A stretch of DNA of 64,000 nt from Sulfuritalea sp. (GCA_016710465.1 JADJVS010000016.1:992001-1056000); one strand, 5' to 3'; counted from the stretch's first letter, positions 29,901-37,815 are shown. The notes: a model not told the origin generated them from the letters alone. Translations and numbers: made by a program.

Positions 29901-29991
29901 TACTCGGAGCGAGGCGTTGTGTGGGGGGGCTCACGGATACACGATCGCGGAATGGCAGGGCACCGCGCGAACCGCGAGCATCCCTGGACAA
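26977..29991 (-). CDS. Hybrid sensor histidine kinase with Cache-like sensor, two PAS domains and a receiver
   Basis: A 1004-residue inner-membrane kinase. Order: membrane span (about 33-55), periplasmic double-Cache-like domain (about 60-295), second span (about 305-330), PAS 1 (about 345-460), PAS 2 (about 490-620), HisKA with FLANMSHEIRTPMNAIIGM (phospho-His about 645), HATPase with NYATNAVKFT, DTGIGVAAEAMPRLFGSFEQ and GTGLGLAITRKL, and a C-terminal receiver with LAEDEPVNR, the phospho-acceptor in DLILMDMQMPNVDG, and LSKPVD. It needs a downstream HPt or regulator not seen nearby. The start is uncertain: the frame begins at a TTG (29991) without a clear ribosome-binding site, and a GTG lies about 19 codons later. 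Confidence 0.88.
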   Translation of the reverse strand: MSRDARGSRGALPFRDRVSVSPPTQRLAPSSAFLPRLILLAVTINLVAVAIAFLSLYHSREQTVEQVRLTTANLAALAENNLSESARRIDLALIAIVDRMEHQLAQGRLTDAVVGEVLATYLARLPEVDAFRAGLSDGVVRWGKGVDPAKTASYADRAFFAAHRADPGQRLIVTEPIVGRVSKKWVVAFTRSYRKPDGSFGGVVLAAVPVDFFTRMLGEMKLGPNGSAVIRHFDRSLLTRHPPVDGPGGAIGDKTVSATFAGLLASGVERANFHVARAPDGVERSYAFQRVGGLPYVLNVGMAPRDYLDPWHDEVAATLGLLSVLMLVSLVGATLVNRAWKDRLAAAEAQVESESLYRRYIETAPEGIFIADPAGRYVDVNPAGCALVGYSRDELLRMTIRDLAPVGTVGEHDALYEDIKGAKIEDIEFKLRHKDDRLIDVTLRTVVQPDGNVMGFCTDITARKQAEAVLANHRAELENLVSQRTADLSAANRKLRDTEFAMNSVGIGIHWVDLETARFLYVNRHAAEMLGYEVEEMLQLSVPDIDPGFRPEDFVRIREDMKVHGHARFESTERARDGSLLPVEVTGFYHAGDQDSPPKLIVFVTDITRRKEAEAQLQQAKEAAEAANLAKSAFLANMSHEIRTPMNAIIGMSHLLRRSSLTEQQIDRLNKIETAGNHLLEIINAILDLSKIEAGKFALDEAEVDPEALMRNVATMLQERAEAKNLRLLLEPGTATGPLRGDPTRLQQALLNYATNAVKFTERGRVVLRCAIESEHADDVMLRFEVEDTGIGVAAEAMPRLFGSFEQADNSTTRKYGGTGLGLAITRKLAELMGGGVGVDSRPGEGSRFWFTARLKRGSAPRRDAPAAASPEENRRRLSADFAGRRLLLAEDEPVNREISLILLNDVGLQVDCAEDGAVAVALATDTCYDLILMDMQMPNVDGLEATRRIRRMYDGSCCPIIAMTANAFDDDRHACIAAGMKDFLSKPVDPDQLYATLLRWLPD

Positions 29992-30078
29992 ACGCGGATT
30001 GTCACCCGAACTCGCCTGCGCGATTTGATCCAGGTCTACTGACGGACGATTTCCGCCCGACGGCGAACGCCTGAGCGA

Positions 30079-30360
30079 TCAGCTCGGCTTCTTCGGCGGC
30101 CGGTGAACCTTCATCGCGTGGGCGGCCTTTGGCGCGTCGGCGAATCGCGGCCGCTCGTTTCGGGCCAGCCCGCCTTCCTCGGCCAGTTCGGCCTCGCGCT
30201 CGGCAATCAAGCCGAACAGGTCGCGAATCTGGGCGACGGTGTCGTCGCTCAGCGCACGCGGCACGCCGGGGCGCGGCGCGGTTTCCTTGACGATGTCGCC
30301 CAGCACCTTGCGCAGTACCCGCAGGATGCGCTGCTCTTTCGACAAATCCTCAAATTCCAT
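30079..30360 (-). CDS. Conserved small protein of unknown function
   Basis: 93 residues, soluble and charged, starting MEFEDLSKEQRILRVLRKVL; helical in the first 75 residues with a basic tail (VHRPPKKPS). I recall similar short proteins in betaproteobacteria, sometimes annotated as segregation/condensation-like, but see no motif that supports a function. It lies between the hybrid kinase gene and the hemerythrin gene on the same strand, 87 bases before the kinase frame. Confidence 0.62.
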   Translation of the reverse strand: MEFEDLSKEQRILRVLRKVLGDIVKETAPRPGVPRALSDDTVAQIRDLFGLIAEREAELAEEGGLARNERPRFADAPKAAHAMKVHRPPKKPS

Positions 30361-30407
30361 GTCTGCCCGCTCCGCTGATTGGGGGGGACATCATACGGCC
30401 TCGCCGC

Positions 30408-30836
30408 TCAGGCCGGATCGCCTTGTCGGCCAAGCTCCAGGTCGTGCGCGGAAAAGTGGCCGACGATCCAGTCGTGCATGCTCTCGACCAGGTGCTCACG
30501 CGGAATCGGTTTGCGCGCCATGAGGTCGAAACTGAGTTGGGTGAGCTGTTCGATGATCTGCTTGTGCTCCGAGACATGCTGCTCCAGCGCCGCCGGGGAC
30601 AAGCCCTCGGCGGCCATCGCCGCTTCTTCGTTGGCAAAGTGCTCCAGCAGTTGCCGGGTCAGGATGGAGAAGCCCTCCGAGAATTCGGAAGAATGCGGCT
30701 GAATATCCGGCCGTGAAATCAGGCCATCCAGCGTCCGCAGCAGGGCCAGATGCTCCTGGTCGATCCGCAGAATGCCAAGCGACGAATGTTTGGGGTGTGG
30801 AAACACGGCGGGGGGCTGTCCGCTGGGCCGAATCAC
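30408..30836 (-). CDS. Bacteriohemerythrin-like protein
   Basis: Di-iron, oxygen-binding four-helix bundle. Metal ligands fit the family: IDQEHLALL (first His), LLEHFANEEAAM (His and Glu), HVSEHKQI (two His) and MHDWIVGHFSAHDLEL (His, His, Asp). I chose the GTG at 30836, preceded by GGAAGG at good spacing, giving 142 residues; the frame extends to a TTG at 30875. Such proteins buffer or sense oxygen or nitric oxide, so a link to the neighbouring sensor kinase is conceivable. The N-terminal 18 residues before the bundle are not family-like. Confidence 0.8.
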   Translation of the reverse strand: MIRPSGQPPAVFPHPKHSSLGILRIDQEHLALLRTLDGLISRPDIQPHSSEFSEGFSILTRQLLEHFANEEAAMAAEGLSPAALEQHVSEHKQIIEQLTQLSFDLMARKPIPREHLVESMHDWIVGHFSAHDLELGRQGDPA

Positions 30837-30929
30837 GAAGCGAGCCTTCCATCGCCCGGTGGCACGAAGCAGCAAACAAGTTCTTGAATCGGAGGAATCT
30901 AGGCTTCGGCGACCACCTTTTGCTTGATA

Positions 30930-31502
30930 TTAATCAAGTTCCTTGCAGCCCGACGGCGCCGGAGGCGTGGCGGCTGGCGGTCGGCGCAGGACCATCGCGC
31001 AGATCGCCAGCGTCAGGTAGTTCAGGCCAAGGAACCAGGGCGTATTCCAGGCCAGGCCGTCAAAGCCCTGGTAGCTCAGCGGATACAGCACCGGCACCGC
31101 GTAATACTCGGCGGAATGGGTAAACACGTCGATCACGATATGCGACCACCAGCCCGCCAGCACCAACCCCGGCAACGCGCGCCAGCGCCACAGCAGCAGC
31201 GTCGCCGCGCCCGCCACCGGCGCGCTGTGCAGCGCGCAATGCACATGGTGCGACCACGCCGCCGCCCAGGCCGGCAGGTCGGGCTCGGTGCCGGGAACGG
31301 CAAAGGCATAGCGCCAGACCTCCGCCGCCGAACCGCCATCGAACATCGCCCAGGCAATGACCGGCAGCAGATGCGCGAGGTCCGGCAAGACCGCGGCGGC
31401 CACCGTGGCGGCCACGATCCCCGGTCGCGCCGCCGCCGGCCGCTTGCGCGCCAGCCAGCGCAGGCCGAGTCCGGCCCATAAGCCGTGGGCAAGGATGTCC
31501 AT
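30930..31502 (-). CDS. Membrane-bound metal-dependent hydrolase, DUF457 (YdjM-like)
   Basis: A 190-residue membrane protein with four to five hydrophobic segments and a histidine/aspartate pattern of the DUF457 family: MDILAHGLWAGLGLRW, VLPDLAHLLPVIAW, WSHHVHCALHSAP and GWWSHIVIDVFTHSAEYYAVP. In relatives these residues bind metal near the membrane surface; the substrate is unknown. The ATG at 31502 starts the conserved MDILAHG; the frame is open 250 bases upstream but unlike the family. Confidence 0.8.
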   Translation of the reverse strand: MDILAHGLWAGLGLRWLARKRPAAARPGIVAATVAAAVLPDLAHLLPVIAWAMFDGGSAAEVWRYAFAVPGTEPDLPAWAAAWSHHVHCALHSAPVAGAATLLLWRWRALPGLVLAGWWSHIVIDVFTHSAEYYAVPVLYPLSYQGFDGLAWNTPWFLGLNYLTLAICAMVLRRPPAATPPAPSGCKELD

Positions 31503-31866
31503 GGGCGGATTCTCCGCGCCGCCCGCCCGCGAGTCCAGCCTTGGGCCGCCAATGCACCAATCGGTGCAGATGCGTCGTTCCGCCATCCGCAGCAGCGGCG
31601 CGAGCCTCTCTTGCCGTCGGGTGATTTTTGCAGCGGTCGCAAAGGCTATCCATGTAGGCCAGAGACATACCTGGTTCGCCACAAAGTTCAGCAGGCGCAT
31701 TCTCCTTGTGGGCAAGGCGGCACTCTCGCCGATGGGGATACCGTCTCGCATGACAGATCAACCCAGGCTACGAGAGTGCACAGCAAATATGTCAATCATT
31801 GACATTCTCTGATAGCATTGAAAGTAACCGCCACCTACCGGCGGCTGGCGCTTGGAGGGTTCGAGT
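31503..31866. other. Intergenic region between the DUF457 gene and parD
   Basis: About 364 bases between divergent genes. The right part holds the parD operator and promoter (listed separately). A GGGGATACCG with CTCGCAT near 31733-31752 faintly resembles the central module of the long repeats. I see no gene in the rest. Confidence 0.6.
31789..31805 (+). promoter_or_regulatory. Palindromic operator of the parDE promoter
   Basis: ATGTCAAT, C, ATTGACAT is a perfect 17-bp palindrome. Its right half contains TTGACA (31799-31804), a consensus -35 box about 60 bases before parD. This is where an autoregulating ParD dimer would bind. The -10 element is unclear. Confidence 0.7.
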
Positions 31867-32139
31867 ATGGGCATGAACGTCAATCTCACTCCGCATCTTG
31901 AAGAATTGGTGCGACAGAAAGTCAATTCAGGGCTTTACACCTCGGCCAGCGAAGTCGTGCGGGAGGCTTTGCGCCTGATGGATGAGCAGGATCATTTGCG
32001 CGCGGCGAAACTGGACCAGTTGCGCCGGGACGTCCGAGCTGGCCTCGACAGTGGCGCGGCAATGGCATGGGACGCCACGAGCGTCAAACAGGCGGGACGC
32101 GCCAAGCGCCAAACGACGGCCGGCAAGACCAAGCCATAG
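31867..32139 (+). CDS. parD: ParD-family antitoxin
   Basis: A 90-residue antitoxin with an N-terminal ribbon-helix-helix DNA-binding fold (MNVNLTPHLEELVRQKV, then YTSASEVVREALRLMDEQ) and a disordered basic C-terminus that should wrap the toxin. The ATG at 31867 has GGAGGG seven bases upstream; a TTG five codons earlier is unlikely. parE follows one base after the stop, the standard antitoxin-toxin arrangement. A palindromic operator lies upstream, consistent with autorepression. Confidence 0.9.
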   Translation: MGMNVNLTPHLEELVRQKVNSGLYTSASEVVREALRLMDEQDHLRAAKLDQLRRDVRAGLDSGAAMAWDATSVKQAGRAKRQTTAGKTKP

Positions 32140-32140
32140 C

Positions 32141-32449
32141 ATGGCGCGCATCCTGCGGCGGCCCCTTGCCGGCGCCGACATTGCCGAAATTTTGGATTAC
32201 ATCGCCGAGGATAGCGCTATGCAGGCGGATGCCTGGATTGATCGCCTTGACGGCAAGCTGCGTTTGTTATCCGGGCAGCCCATGATGGGGCGAGCTCGCG
32301 ACGAATTGTCACCCGGCATTCGCAGCATGCCGTTCGGCCGATATGTCATTTTCTACGCGCCGCTTGCCGATGGCATCGATATCATCCGCGTGTTGCACTC
32401 TTCACGCGACATCGACGCGGTCTTCGATCCGGATACGGCGGAGAAATGA
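32141..32449 (+). CDS. parE: ParE-family toxin (RelE/ParE superfamily)
   Basis: A 102-residue toxin of the ParE group, whose studied members poison DNA gyrase. It starts MARILRRPLAGADIAEILDYIAE and ends with MPFGRYVIFYAPLADGIDIIRVLHSSRDID, the usual RelE/ParE C-terminal strand pattern (YxIFYxxxxxxIxIxRVLHxxRD). The ATG at 32141 follows the parD stop by one base. The pair appears intact. Confidence 0.9.
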   Translation: MARILRRPLAGADIAEILDYIAEDSAMQADAWIDRLDGKLRLLSGQPMMGRARDELSPGIRSMPFGRYVIFYAPLADGIDIIRVLHSSRDIDAVFDPDTAEK

Positions 32450-32694
32450 CTTGTGGCAGCCAAAGGCGGTCGAAGTCGCGCCGCATGAGCTGCTCCTCTT
32501 CGCACTGGATTCGTGTAGTTTCCTTGCCGCGCAGCCATCCGCCGCGGAGACAAAGCACGGACGAACGCGTGCCGGCTTGCATCGATGTCTTGATGCACGA
32601 CCATGACGATCGCCGCAGCAATCCGCTGTAAGGATTCCGCCTCCCGCGCGACGCAGCAAGTGTTTCCCGCCCCCATTTTCCTGATCGGCCCCTC
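32450..32694. other. Gap between parE and phnD
   Basis: 245 bases without a supportable gene. A TGCATC/GATGCA inverted repeat lies near 32578-32597. No clear promoter or terminator was found. Confidence 0.5.
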
Positions 32695-33570
32695 ATGACT
32701 ACGCTGCTTCGCCTGTTCGCCGCCGTGCTGTTCGCCTGCGCCACCCAGATCGCCGTCGCGGCCGAGCCGCCGCTGAAGTTCGGCGTCGGCCTGTTCCAGC
32801 CGGACAGGGACAAGAACGACGCCACCTACCGGCCGCTGGCGGCCTATCTCGAGCAGCGCCTCGGGCGCAAGGTCGAGTTGCGCACCGTTGACAGTTGGGA
32901 GGGGCTGGCCAAGTCGCTGGCCAACGGAGAAACCGACATCGCCCTGATGGGCCCCTGGGGTTACGTGCTGGCCAACAACGAGGCCGGCGCACAGGTGGTG
33001 TCCACCATCCTCTACGACGGCAAGCCCGAGTATTACGCCATCATGATCACCCATCCCGATTCCGGCATCCGCTCGCCGGCCGACCTCAAGGGACGCAGCT
33101 TCGCATTCGGCGACAAGGGCTCGACCTCGGGTTACCTGATCCCGCTGCACTACTTCATGACCCAGGGCATCGATCCGGAAAAGCATTTCTCGCGCGTGCT
33201 GCACACCCGGCACCAGGCGATCGAGACCCAGGTGACGCAAGGCGCGCTGGATGCCGGCGCCGACTACAACCGCAACCGCAACGCGATGATCGAGCAGGGG
33301 CTGATCAAGGCCGAACGCTCGGTGGTGATCTGGCAGTCGGCGCCCTTGCCGAACGATGCCTTCGCGGTATCCGCCGCATTGCACCGCGACACGGCCTTGG
33401 TCGCCCGGCTGCAACAGGCGCTGGCGGGCGTCGGCGCGGCGCTGCCGGCGCAACCCGCCCTGCTGCCGGCCCACTACACCGGCTTCGTCAGCCGCGACAA
33501 CAGCTTCTACAAGCCGATCCGCGACGCCGGGCTGGCCACCGGCAAGCTGCAGCCGAAACGCCAGCCGTGA
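32695..33570 (+). CDS. phnD: PhnD-type phosphonate/phosphite-binding protein
   Basis: Periplasmic binding protein of a PhnCDE-like ABC importer. The 291 residues include a signal peptide cleaved after AVAAE (about residue 21), LKFGVGLFQPDRDKNDATYRPLAAYLE, ETDIALMGPWGYVLANN, GSTSGYLIPLHYFM and LDAGADYNRNRN, all typical of PhnD/PtxB proteins. The ligand could be phosphonate, phosphite or a related anion; no phosphonate-degrading or ptxD gene is in the window. The stop overlaps the phnE start (GTGA). Confidence 0.85.
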   Translation: MTTLLRLFAAVLFACATQIAVAAEPPLKFGVGLFQPDRDKNDATYRPLAAYLEQRLGRKVELRTVDSWEGLAKSLANGETDIALMGPWGYVLANNEAGAQVVSTILYDGKPEYYAIMITHPDSGIRSPADLKGRSFAFGDKGSTSGYLIPLHYFMTQGIDPEKHFSRVLHTRHQAIETQVTQGALDAGADYNRNRNAMIEQGLIKAERSVVIWQSAPLPNDAFAVSAALHRDTALVARLQQALAGVGAALPAQPALLPAHYTGFVSRDNSFYKPIRDAGLATGKLQPKRQP

Positions 33571-34454
33571 GCCTTGGCGCGACCGCCCCTGGCCGCCGCC
33601 ATTCCGGGCGCCTGGGCTTCCTCGCGGTGGTGCTGGCCTATGGCCTGCTGATCGCCGTCGCCATCGGCAGCCTGCTGGCCGCCGACGAGCTGTCGCTGGG
33701 GCGCAACCCGCTGGCCAACCTGGCGAAGACGGCGGCCGAATTCGCCCGCCCAAGCTTCCTCGATGTCTGGTTCGGCGAGCCGCGCCTGGAATATCGCGGC
33801 GATGACGGCACGCTGCTGCGGGTCGAGGATCGCCGCGTGGTCGAGGCCGGGTTCCTGCGCCAACTGGCCCATGCCACCTGGATCACCTTCGTCATCGGCA
33901 CCCTGGGCTCCCTGCTCGGCGCCCTGCTGGCCCTGCCCCTGGGCGTGCTGACGGCGCGCAACCTCGGCGCCCCGCGCCCGCTGGCGCTGGCGGCCAAGGC
34001 GCTGCTCGACACCTGCCGCGCCATCCACACCCTGGTCTTCGGCCTGGTGCTGGTGGGCATCGTCGGCCTCGGCCCGACCGCGGGCATCCTCGCCATCGCC
34101 CTGCATTCGCTGGGCACCTACGGCAAGCTGTATGCCGAAGCCATCGAGACCCTGGACATGGCGGCGGTGGACGCGGTGCGCGCGGTCGGCGCCGGGCCGG
34201 CGCAGGTCTTCTTCAACGCCGTGTGGCCGGCGGTGCTGCCGCAGTTCGTCTCGCATCATCTTTACGTCTGGGAATACAACATCCGCGATTCGACGGTGCT
34301 GGGCCTCATCGGCGCCGGCGGCCTGGGCCTGTTGATCACCGAGGCCACGGCGCTGTTCCAGTGGGGCCGCCTGGCCACGCTGCTGATCGTGGTGGTGCTG
34401 CTGGTGTCGGCCTTCGACGCGCTGTCGCGGCGCATACGCGGGGCCTTGCTGTGA
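33567..34454 (+). CDS. phnE: PhnE-type ABC transporter permease
   Basis: A 295-residue inner-membrane permease with about six spans, starting at a GTG that overlaps the phnD stop. The coupling motif EAIETLDMAAVDAVRAVGAG (about 190-210) is the EAA loop that docks with the ATPase, and STVLGLIGAGGLGLLI near the C-terminus is a PhnE signature. The soluble stretch at about 55-95 is longer than in many relatives. It overlaps phnC by 4 bases. Confidence 0.87.
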   Translation: MSLGATAPGRRHSGRLGFLAVVLAYGLLIAVAIGSLLAADELSLGRNPLANLAKTAAEFARPSFLDVWFGEPRLEYRGDDGTLLRVEDRRVVEAGFLRQLAHATWITFVIGTLGSLLGALLALPLGVLTARNLGAPRPLALAAKALLDTCRAIHTLVFGLVLVGIVGLGPTAGILAIALHSLGTYGKLYAEAIETLDMAAVDAVRAVGAGPAQVFFNAVWPAVLPQFVSHHLYVWEYNIRDSTVLGLIGAGGLGLLITEATALFQWGRLATLLIVVVLLVSAFDALSRRIRGALL

Positions 34455-35245
34455 GCGGCGACAGGCTGAAAGTCGGCGCCGGCGACACGGCGATCGAGCT
34501 GCGCGACCTGGCCTGCATGGCCGGCGGGCGCACGGTGCTGGCCGTGGAACGGTTGCGCATCGCGGCCGGCGAGCGCGTCGCCATCGTCGGCGCCAACGGC
34601 GCCGGCAAATCGACGCTGCTGCGCCTGTTCTCCGGCTTCGCCACACCCGCCGCAGGCGATGTGCAAGTACTGGGCCGCCGCCTGCCCTTGCACGGCGCCG
34701 AGTTGCGCACCCTGCGCGCCGAAGTCGGCCAGGTGTTGCAGGGCCTGCACCTGGTGCAAAGGCTCACGGTGCTGGACAACGTGCTGATCGGCGCCCTGGC
34801 CCGGCGCCCCGGCTGGCGCGGCTGGCTGCGCTGGCATCGCGGCGGGGACATCGCCGAGGCCGAGGCCGCGCTGGCCCGCGTCGGCCTCGCGGCCCTGGCC
34901 GATGCGCGAGCCGACACGCTGTCCGGCGGCGAACGGCAGAAGGTCGCCATTGCCCGCCTGCTGATGCAGCGGCCGCGCCTGATCCTCGCCGACGAACCGA
35001 CGGCGGCACTCGACCCGCGGGCCGCAGCCGAAGTCTGCGCCCTGCTCGCCGGCGCGGCGCGCGGCGCCACCCTGGTGACTGTGTTGCACAATCCGGCGCT
35101 GCTGCCGCTGCTGGCAGACCGCGTGATCGCGATCAAGGCCGGCCGCATTGATTTCGATCTGCCCGTCGCCCAGGTCGAACCGACCACCCTCGCCGCCCTG
35201 TATCGGCAAGCGCCCGAGACCATGCCCGCCGCGATGCCTGCCTGA
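34451..35245 (+). CDS. phnC: PhnC-type ABC transporter ATP-binding protein
   Basis: A 264-residue ATPase with Walker A VGANGAGKSTLL (about 45), Q-loop VLQGLHLVQRLT, signature TLSGGERQKVAIARLL (about 155), Walker B RLILADEPTAALDP and the switch histidine in TVLHNP. It starts at a GTG overlapping phnE. A short repeat covers codons 6-14, so the N-terminus LKVGAGDTAIE is repeat-derived; the ABC domain begins right after. The gene order phnD-E-C differs from the common phnC-D-E. Confidence 0.87.
   Translation: MSGDRLKVGAGDTAIELRDLACMAGGRTVLAVERLRIAAGERVAIVGANGAGKSTLLRLFSGFATPAAGDVQVLGRRLPLHGAELRTLRAEVGQVLQGLHLVQRLTVLDNVLIGALARRPGWRGWLRWHRGGDIAEAEAALARVGLAALADARADTLSGGERQKVAIARLLMQRPRLILADEPTAALDPRAAAEVCALLAGAARGATLVTVLHNPALLPLLADRVIAIKAGRIDFDLPVAQVEPTTLAALYRQAPETMPAAMPA
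34468..34492 (-). repeat. Dispersed short repeat, short form, in frame at the start of phnC
   Basis: Minus-strand CGCCGT, GTCGCC, GGCGCCGACTTTC. It encodes KVGAGDTA before the ABC domain, so it adds a leader without touching the fold. Confidence 0.85.
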
Positions 35246-35253
35246 GTCCGGCC

Positions 35254-35640
35254 ATGGACCTGCTCTCCTTCCTGCTCGAAGACCACCGCTGCCCACATTG
35301 CCGCGCATCGCTGCGCTTTCGCTTCGTCAAGACCGTCGACATTGAAGGCGCCGGCAGTTTCGATCGGCTGAGCGCCCACGAGGTCTGCCCCTGCTGCGGC
35401 GCCGCCATCCTGTTGCGGGAGCACGCCGCCGTCATCAACGACTGGCTGTGGGCCAAACGCATGGCGCCCGGCCTGGCGCTCTGGATCCTGGCCCTGTTCA
35501 CCGGCCTGCCGCCGCTGCTGACGATCACCGGCACGGCACTATTGGCCATCGGCCTGTTGCTGGTGCTGCATTACATGGTGACGGAGCGCCTCGGCCGCCG
35601 CCGCTTCCGCGAATTCAAGCTGCCGGACCGGGAGGATTGA
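35254..35640 (+). CDS. Zinc-ribbon membrane protein of unknown function
   Basis: 128 residues with two CXXC pairs (CPHCRASL near residue 13 and CPCCGAAI near 45) that could form a zinc ribbon, followed by two hydrophobic spans (about 70-108) and a basic C-terminus. It starts 8 bases after phnC on the same strand, so it is probably in that operon. No family function is recognised. Confidence 0.68.
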   Translation: MDLLSFLLEDHRCPHCRASLRFRFVKTVDIEGAGSFDRLSAHEVCPCCGAAILLREHAAVINDWLWAKRMAPGLALWILALFTGLPPLLTITGTALLAIGLLLVLHYMVTERLGRRRFREFKLPDRED

Positions 35641-35656
35641 CCGGCGGCGGGGTCGG

Positions 35657-35680
35657 CGCCGTATCGCCAGCGCCGACTCT
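35657..35680 (+). repeat. Dispersed short repeat, short form, between convergent genes
   Basis: CGCCGT, ATCGCC, AGCGCCGACTCT. It fills the gap between the zinc-ribbon gene and the kinase gene and touches the kinase stop codon. Confidence 0.85.
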
Positions 35681-36990
35681 TACGCCTCCCGCCGCGGCAG
35701 GCGCAGCTCCGCGCGCAGGCCGCCGCCGGCGCGGTTGGCCAACGTCACCTCGCCGCCGTGGTCGAGGGCAATCTGGCGCACGATGGCGAGCCCCAGGCCG
35801 ACTCCGCCGGTCTCGCGGTTGCGCGAGCTGTCGACGCGATGGAAGGGCTCGAACACCCGTTCCAGCTCGGCCTCGGGAATTCCCGGCCCCTCGTCCTCGA
35901 CCACGATGCGCAGCGCCTTGCCATTGTCATCGAGCGCGAGCGTCGCGCGCCGGCCGTACTTCAGCGCGTTCTCGACCAGGTTGCCGATGGCGCGGCGCAG
36001 GGCCTGCGGCCGGCCGACAAAGCGCACGGCATCGGCGCACGCGACCAGGCGGATGTCGCGCCCGAGTTCGGCCTGGTCGTCGACCAGGCTTTCCAGCAGG
36101 GCCAGCATGTCGATCGGGCGCTGCGCCTCGTCGGCGGCCTTGCCGCGCAGGAAGTCGAGCGCGCCACCCAGCATCTGCTGCATTTCGTCGAGGTCGCGCA
36201 GCGTGCGCTCGCGCAGGTTGGCATCGGTCAGCAGCTCGCTGCGCAGGCGCATGCGGGTAACCGGGGTCTTCAGGTCGTGCGACACGGCGGCAAGGAAGCG
36301 CTCGCGTTCCTCGATGCCATGACGGATGCGATCCTGCATGGCATTGAAGGCCTGCGCCGCCTCGCGCACCTCGCTCGGGCCGTCCTCGGGCAGCGGCGGC
36401 TGGCGCAGGTTTTCGCCGAGGCCGCGCGCCGCCTGCGCCAGGCGAGTCAGCGGGCGCACCGTCATGCGCGCCACCATCCAGATCAGGACGATCACCACCG
36501 TCAGCATCAGCGCCAGGTTGCGCAACAGGTGCGCCGGCCAGGCAAAGATCTCGGCCGGCGCGCGCCCTTCCACCCGCAGCCAGCCGCCGGAACCAAGCTC
36601 CACGTGGATGTCGAAGACGAAGGTGCCAAGGTCGGGCAGCACGACCGGCCGGATCGCCGTGCGCGGGCCCAGCGCCTCGGTCAGGCGCGCCATGAAATCG
36701 GAATTCGCGGCGGCCACGTCACGGCCTGCCGGGGCCGCGGCGGCGACGGAAAAATGCTGGCGCGGCGTGCTCAGGCGCTCGGCCAGTGCCGCCCGCTCGC
36801 CCGCCGGCTGACTGTCGATGGCGCGGTGCACGGCGGCAACGCGCTGGGCGAACTCCTGGCTGACGACCGCACCCAGCGTTCGCTGCCTTTCAGTCAGGTG
36901 CAGCGTGGCGCCGATCAGTTGCGTCAGCACCAGCCCGCCCGCCATGAGCAGCGCCAGGCGGCCGAACAGGCTGCGCGGCAGCAAGCTCAC
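35680..36990 (-). CDS. Sensor histidine kinase (OmpR-partner type)
   Basis: A 436-residue two-span membrane kinase. It has a first span at about 10-30, a periplasmic loop (about 35-150) and a second span at about 155-178. A HAMP region (VRPLTRLAQAARGLGENL) is followed by HisKA with FLAAVSHDLKTPVTRMRLR (phospho-His about 243) and HATPase with NLVENALKYG, EDEGPGIPEAELERVFEPF and GGVGLGLAIVRQI. The GTG at 36990 overlaps the regulator stop, giving MSLLPRSLFGRLALLMAGG. It should phosphorylate the regulator encoded just upstream. Confidence 0.9.
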   Translation of the reverse strand: MSLLPRSLFGRLALLMAGGLVLTQLIGATLHLTERQRTLGAVVSQEFAQRVAAVHRAIDSQPAGERAALAERLSTPRQHFSVAAAAPAGRDVAAANSDFMARLTEALGPRTAIRPVVLPDLGTFVFDIHVELGSGGWLRVEGRAPAEIFAWPAHLLRNLALMLTVVIVLIWMVARMTVRPLTRLAQAARGLGENLRQPPLPEDGPSEVREAAQAFNAMQDRIRHGIEERERFLAAVSHDLKTPVTRMRLRSELLTDANLRERTLRDLDEMQQMLGGALDFLRGKAADEAQRPIDMLALLESLVDDQAELGRDIRLVACADAVRFVGRPQALRRAIGNLVENALKYGRRATLALDDNGKALRIVVEDEGPGIPEAELERVFEPFHRVDSSRNRETGGVGLGLAIVRQIALDHGGEVTLANRAGGGLRAELRLPRREA

Positions 36991-37715
36991 CGCTCGGCTT
37001 CCACGCCGGCCGCCAGCACGTAGCCCTCGCCGCGCACGGTCTTGATCAGCACCGGCTCCTTGCCGTCGTCGCGCAGCCGCTTGCGCAGGCGGCCGACCAG
37101 CACGTCGATGCTGCGATCGAAGAGGATGGCTTCGCGCTTGTTGGCAAGCTCCAGCAACTGGTCGCGCGGCAAGACGCGCTGCGGGTGGTCGAGGAAGACG
37201 CGCAGCAGGCGGTATTCGGCACCGGAAAGCGGCACCACCAGGCCGTCCGGCGCGGCCACGTTGCGCGTGGCGACATCCAGCGTCCAGCCTGCGAAGCGGA
37301 AGGCCCGTGCGTCGGCGGGTTCGAGGTTGGTCGGCAGGGCCTGGGCGCGGCGCAGGATGGTCTTGATGCGCGCCAGCAGTTCGCGCGGATTGAAAGGCTT
37401 GGCGAGGTAGTCGTCGGCGCCCATTTCCAGGCCGACGATGCGGTCCACCTCGTCGCCGCGCGCAGTCAGCATCAGCACCGGCAGGCTGTTCGAGCGCCCG
37501 CGCAATTCGCGGCACAGCGCCAGCCCGTCCTCGTCGGGCAGCATCAGGTCGAGCACCACGAGGTCGATGCGATGTGCCTCCAGGGCGCGCCGCATGGCCT
37601 TGCCGTCGCCCACCGCGGTGACGCGAAAGCCCGCCTGGCTGAGGTATTCGCTCAGCAGGTGGCGAATCTCGCGGTCGTCGTCGACCACCAGCAGGTGTTC
37701 GGAGGGCGGGCTCAT
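36987..37715 (-). CDS. OmpR-family response regulator
   Basis: 242 residues. The receiver (about 8-120) carries the acidic pair in VVDDDREIR, the phospho-Asp in LVVLDLMLPDEDG (about 56), the Thr in LMLTARGDE and the Lys in YLAKPFNP. A winged-helix DNA-binding domain (about 140-235) has VPLSGAEYRLLRVFLDHP, RSIDVLVGRLRKRL and IKTVRGEGYVLAAG. Coupled by a 4-base overlap to the kinase gene. It lies 100 bases downstream of the ABC ATPase gene and may belong to the same leftward transcription unit. Confidence 0.92.
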   Translation of the reverse strand: MSPPSEHLLVVDDDREIRHLLSEYLSQAGFRVTAVGDGKAMRRALEAHRIDLVVLDLMLPDEDGLALCRELRGRSNSLPVLMLTARGDEVDRIVGLEMGADDYLAKPFNPRELLARIKTILRRAQALPTNLEPADARAFRFAGWTLDVATRNVAAPDGLVVPLSGAEYRLLRVFLDHPQRVLPRDQLLELANKREAILFDRSIDVLVGRLRKRLRDDGKEPVLIKTVRGEGYVLAAGVEAER

Positions 37716-37815
37716 GGGTGCATCTTACCCAGCCGCGCGGCCGTTCCGGGAACGCGTCGAGCGCGCGCGGCTCGTCCCTGGCCGGCCCGCGCCACGGCAG
37801 CCCCGCGAATCGGCC

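Noticed and set aside
32155..32180. GCCGGCGCCGACATT in parE as another repeat
   Set aside because: The head is absent and the encoded residues fit the ParE family.
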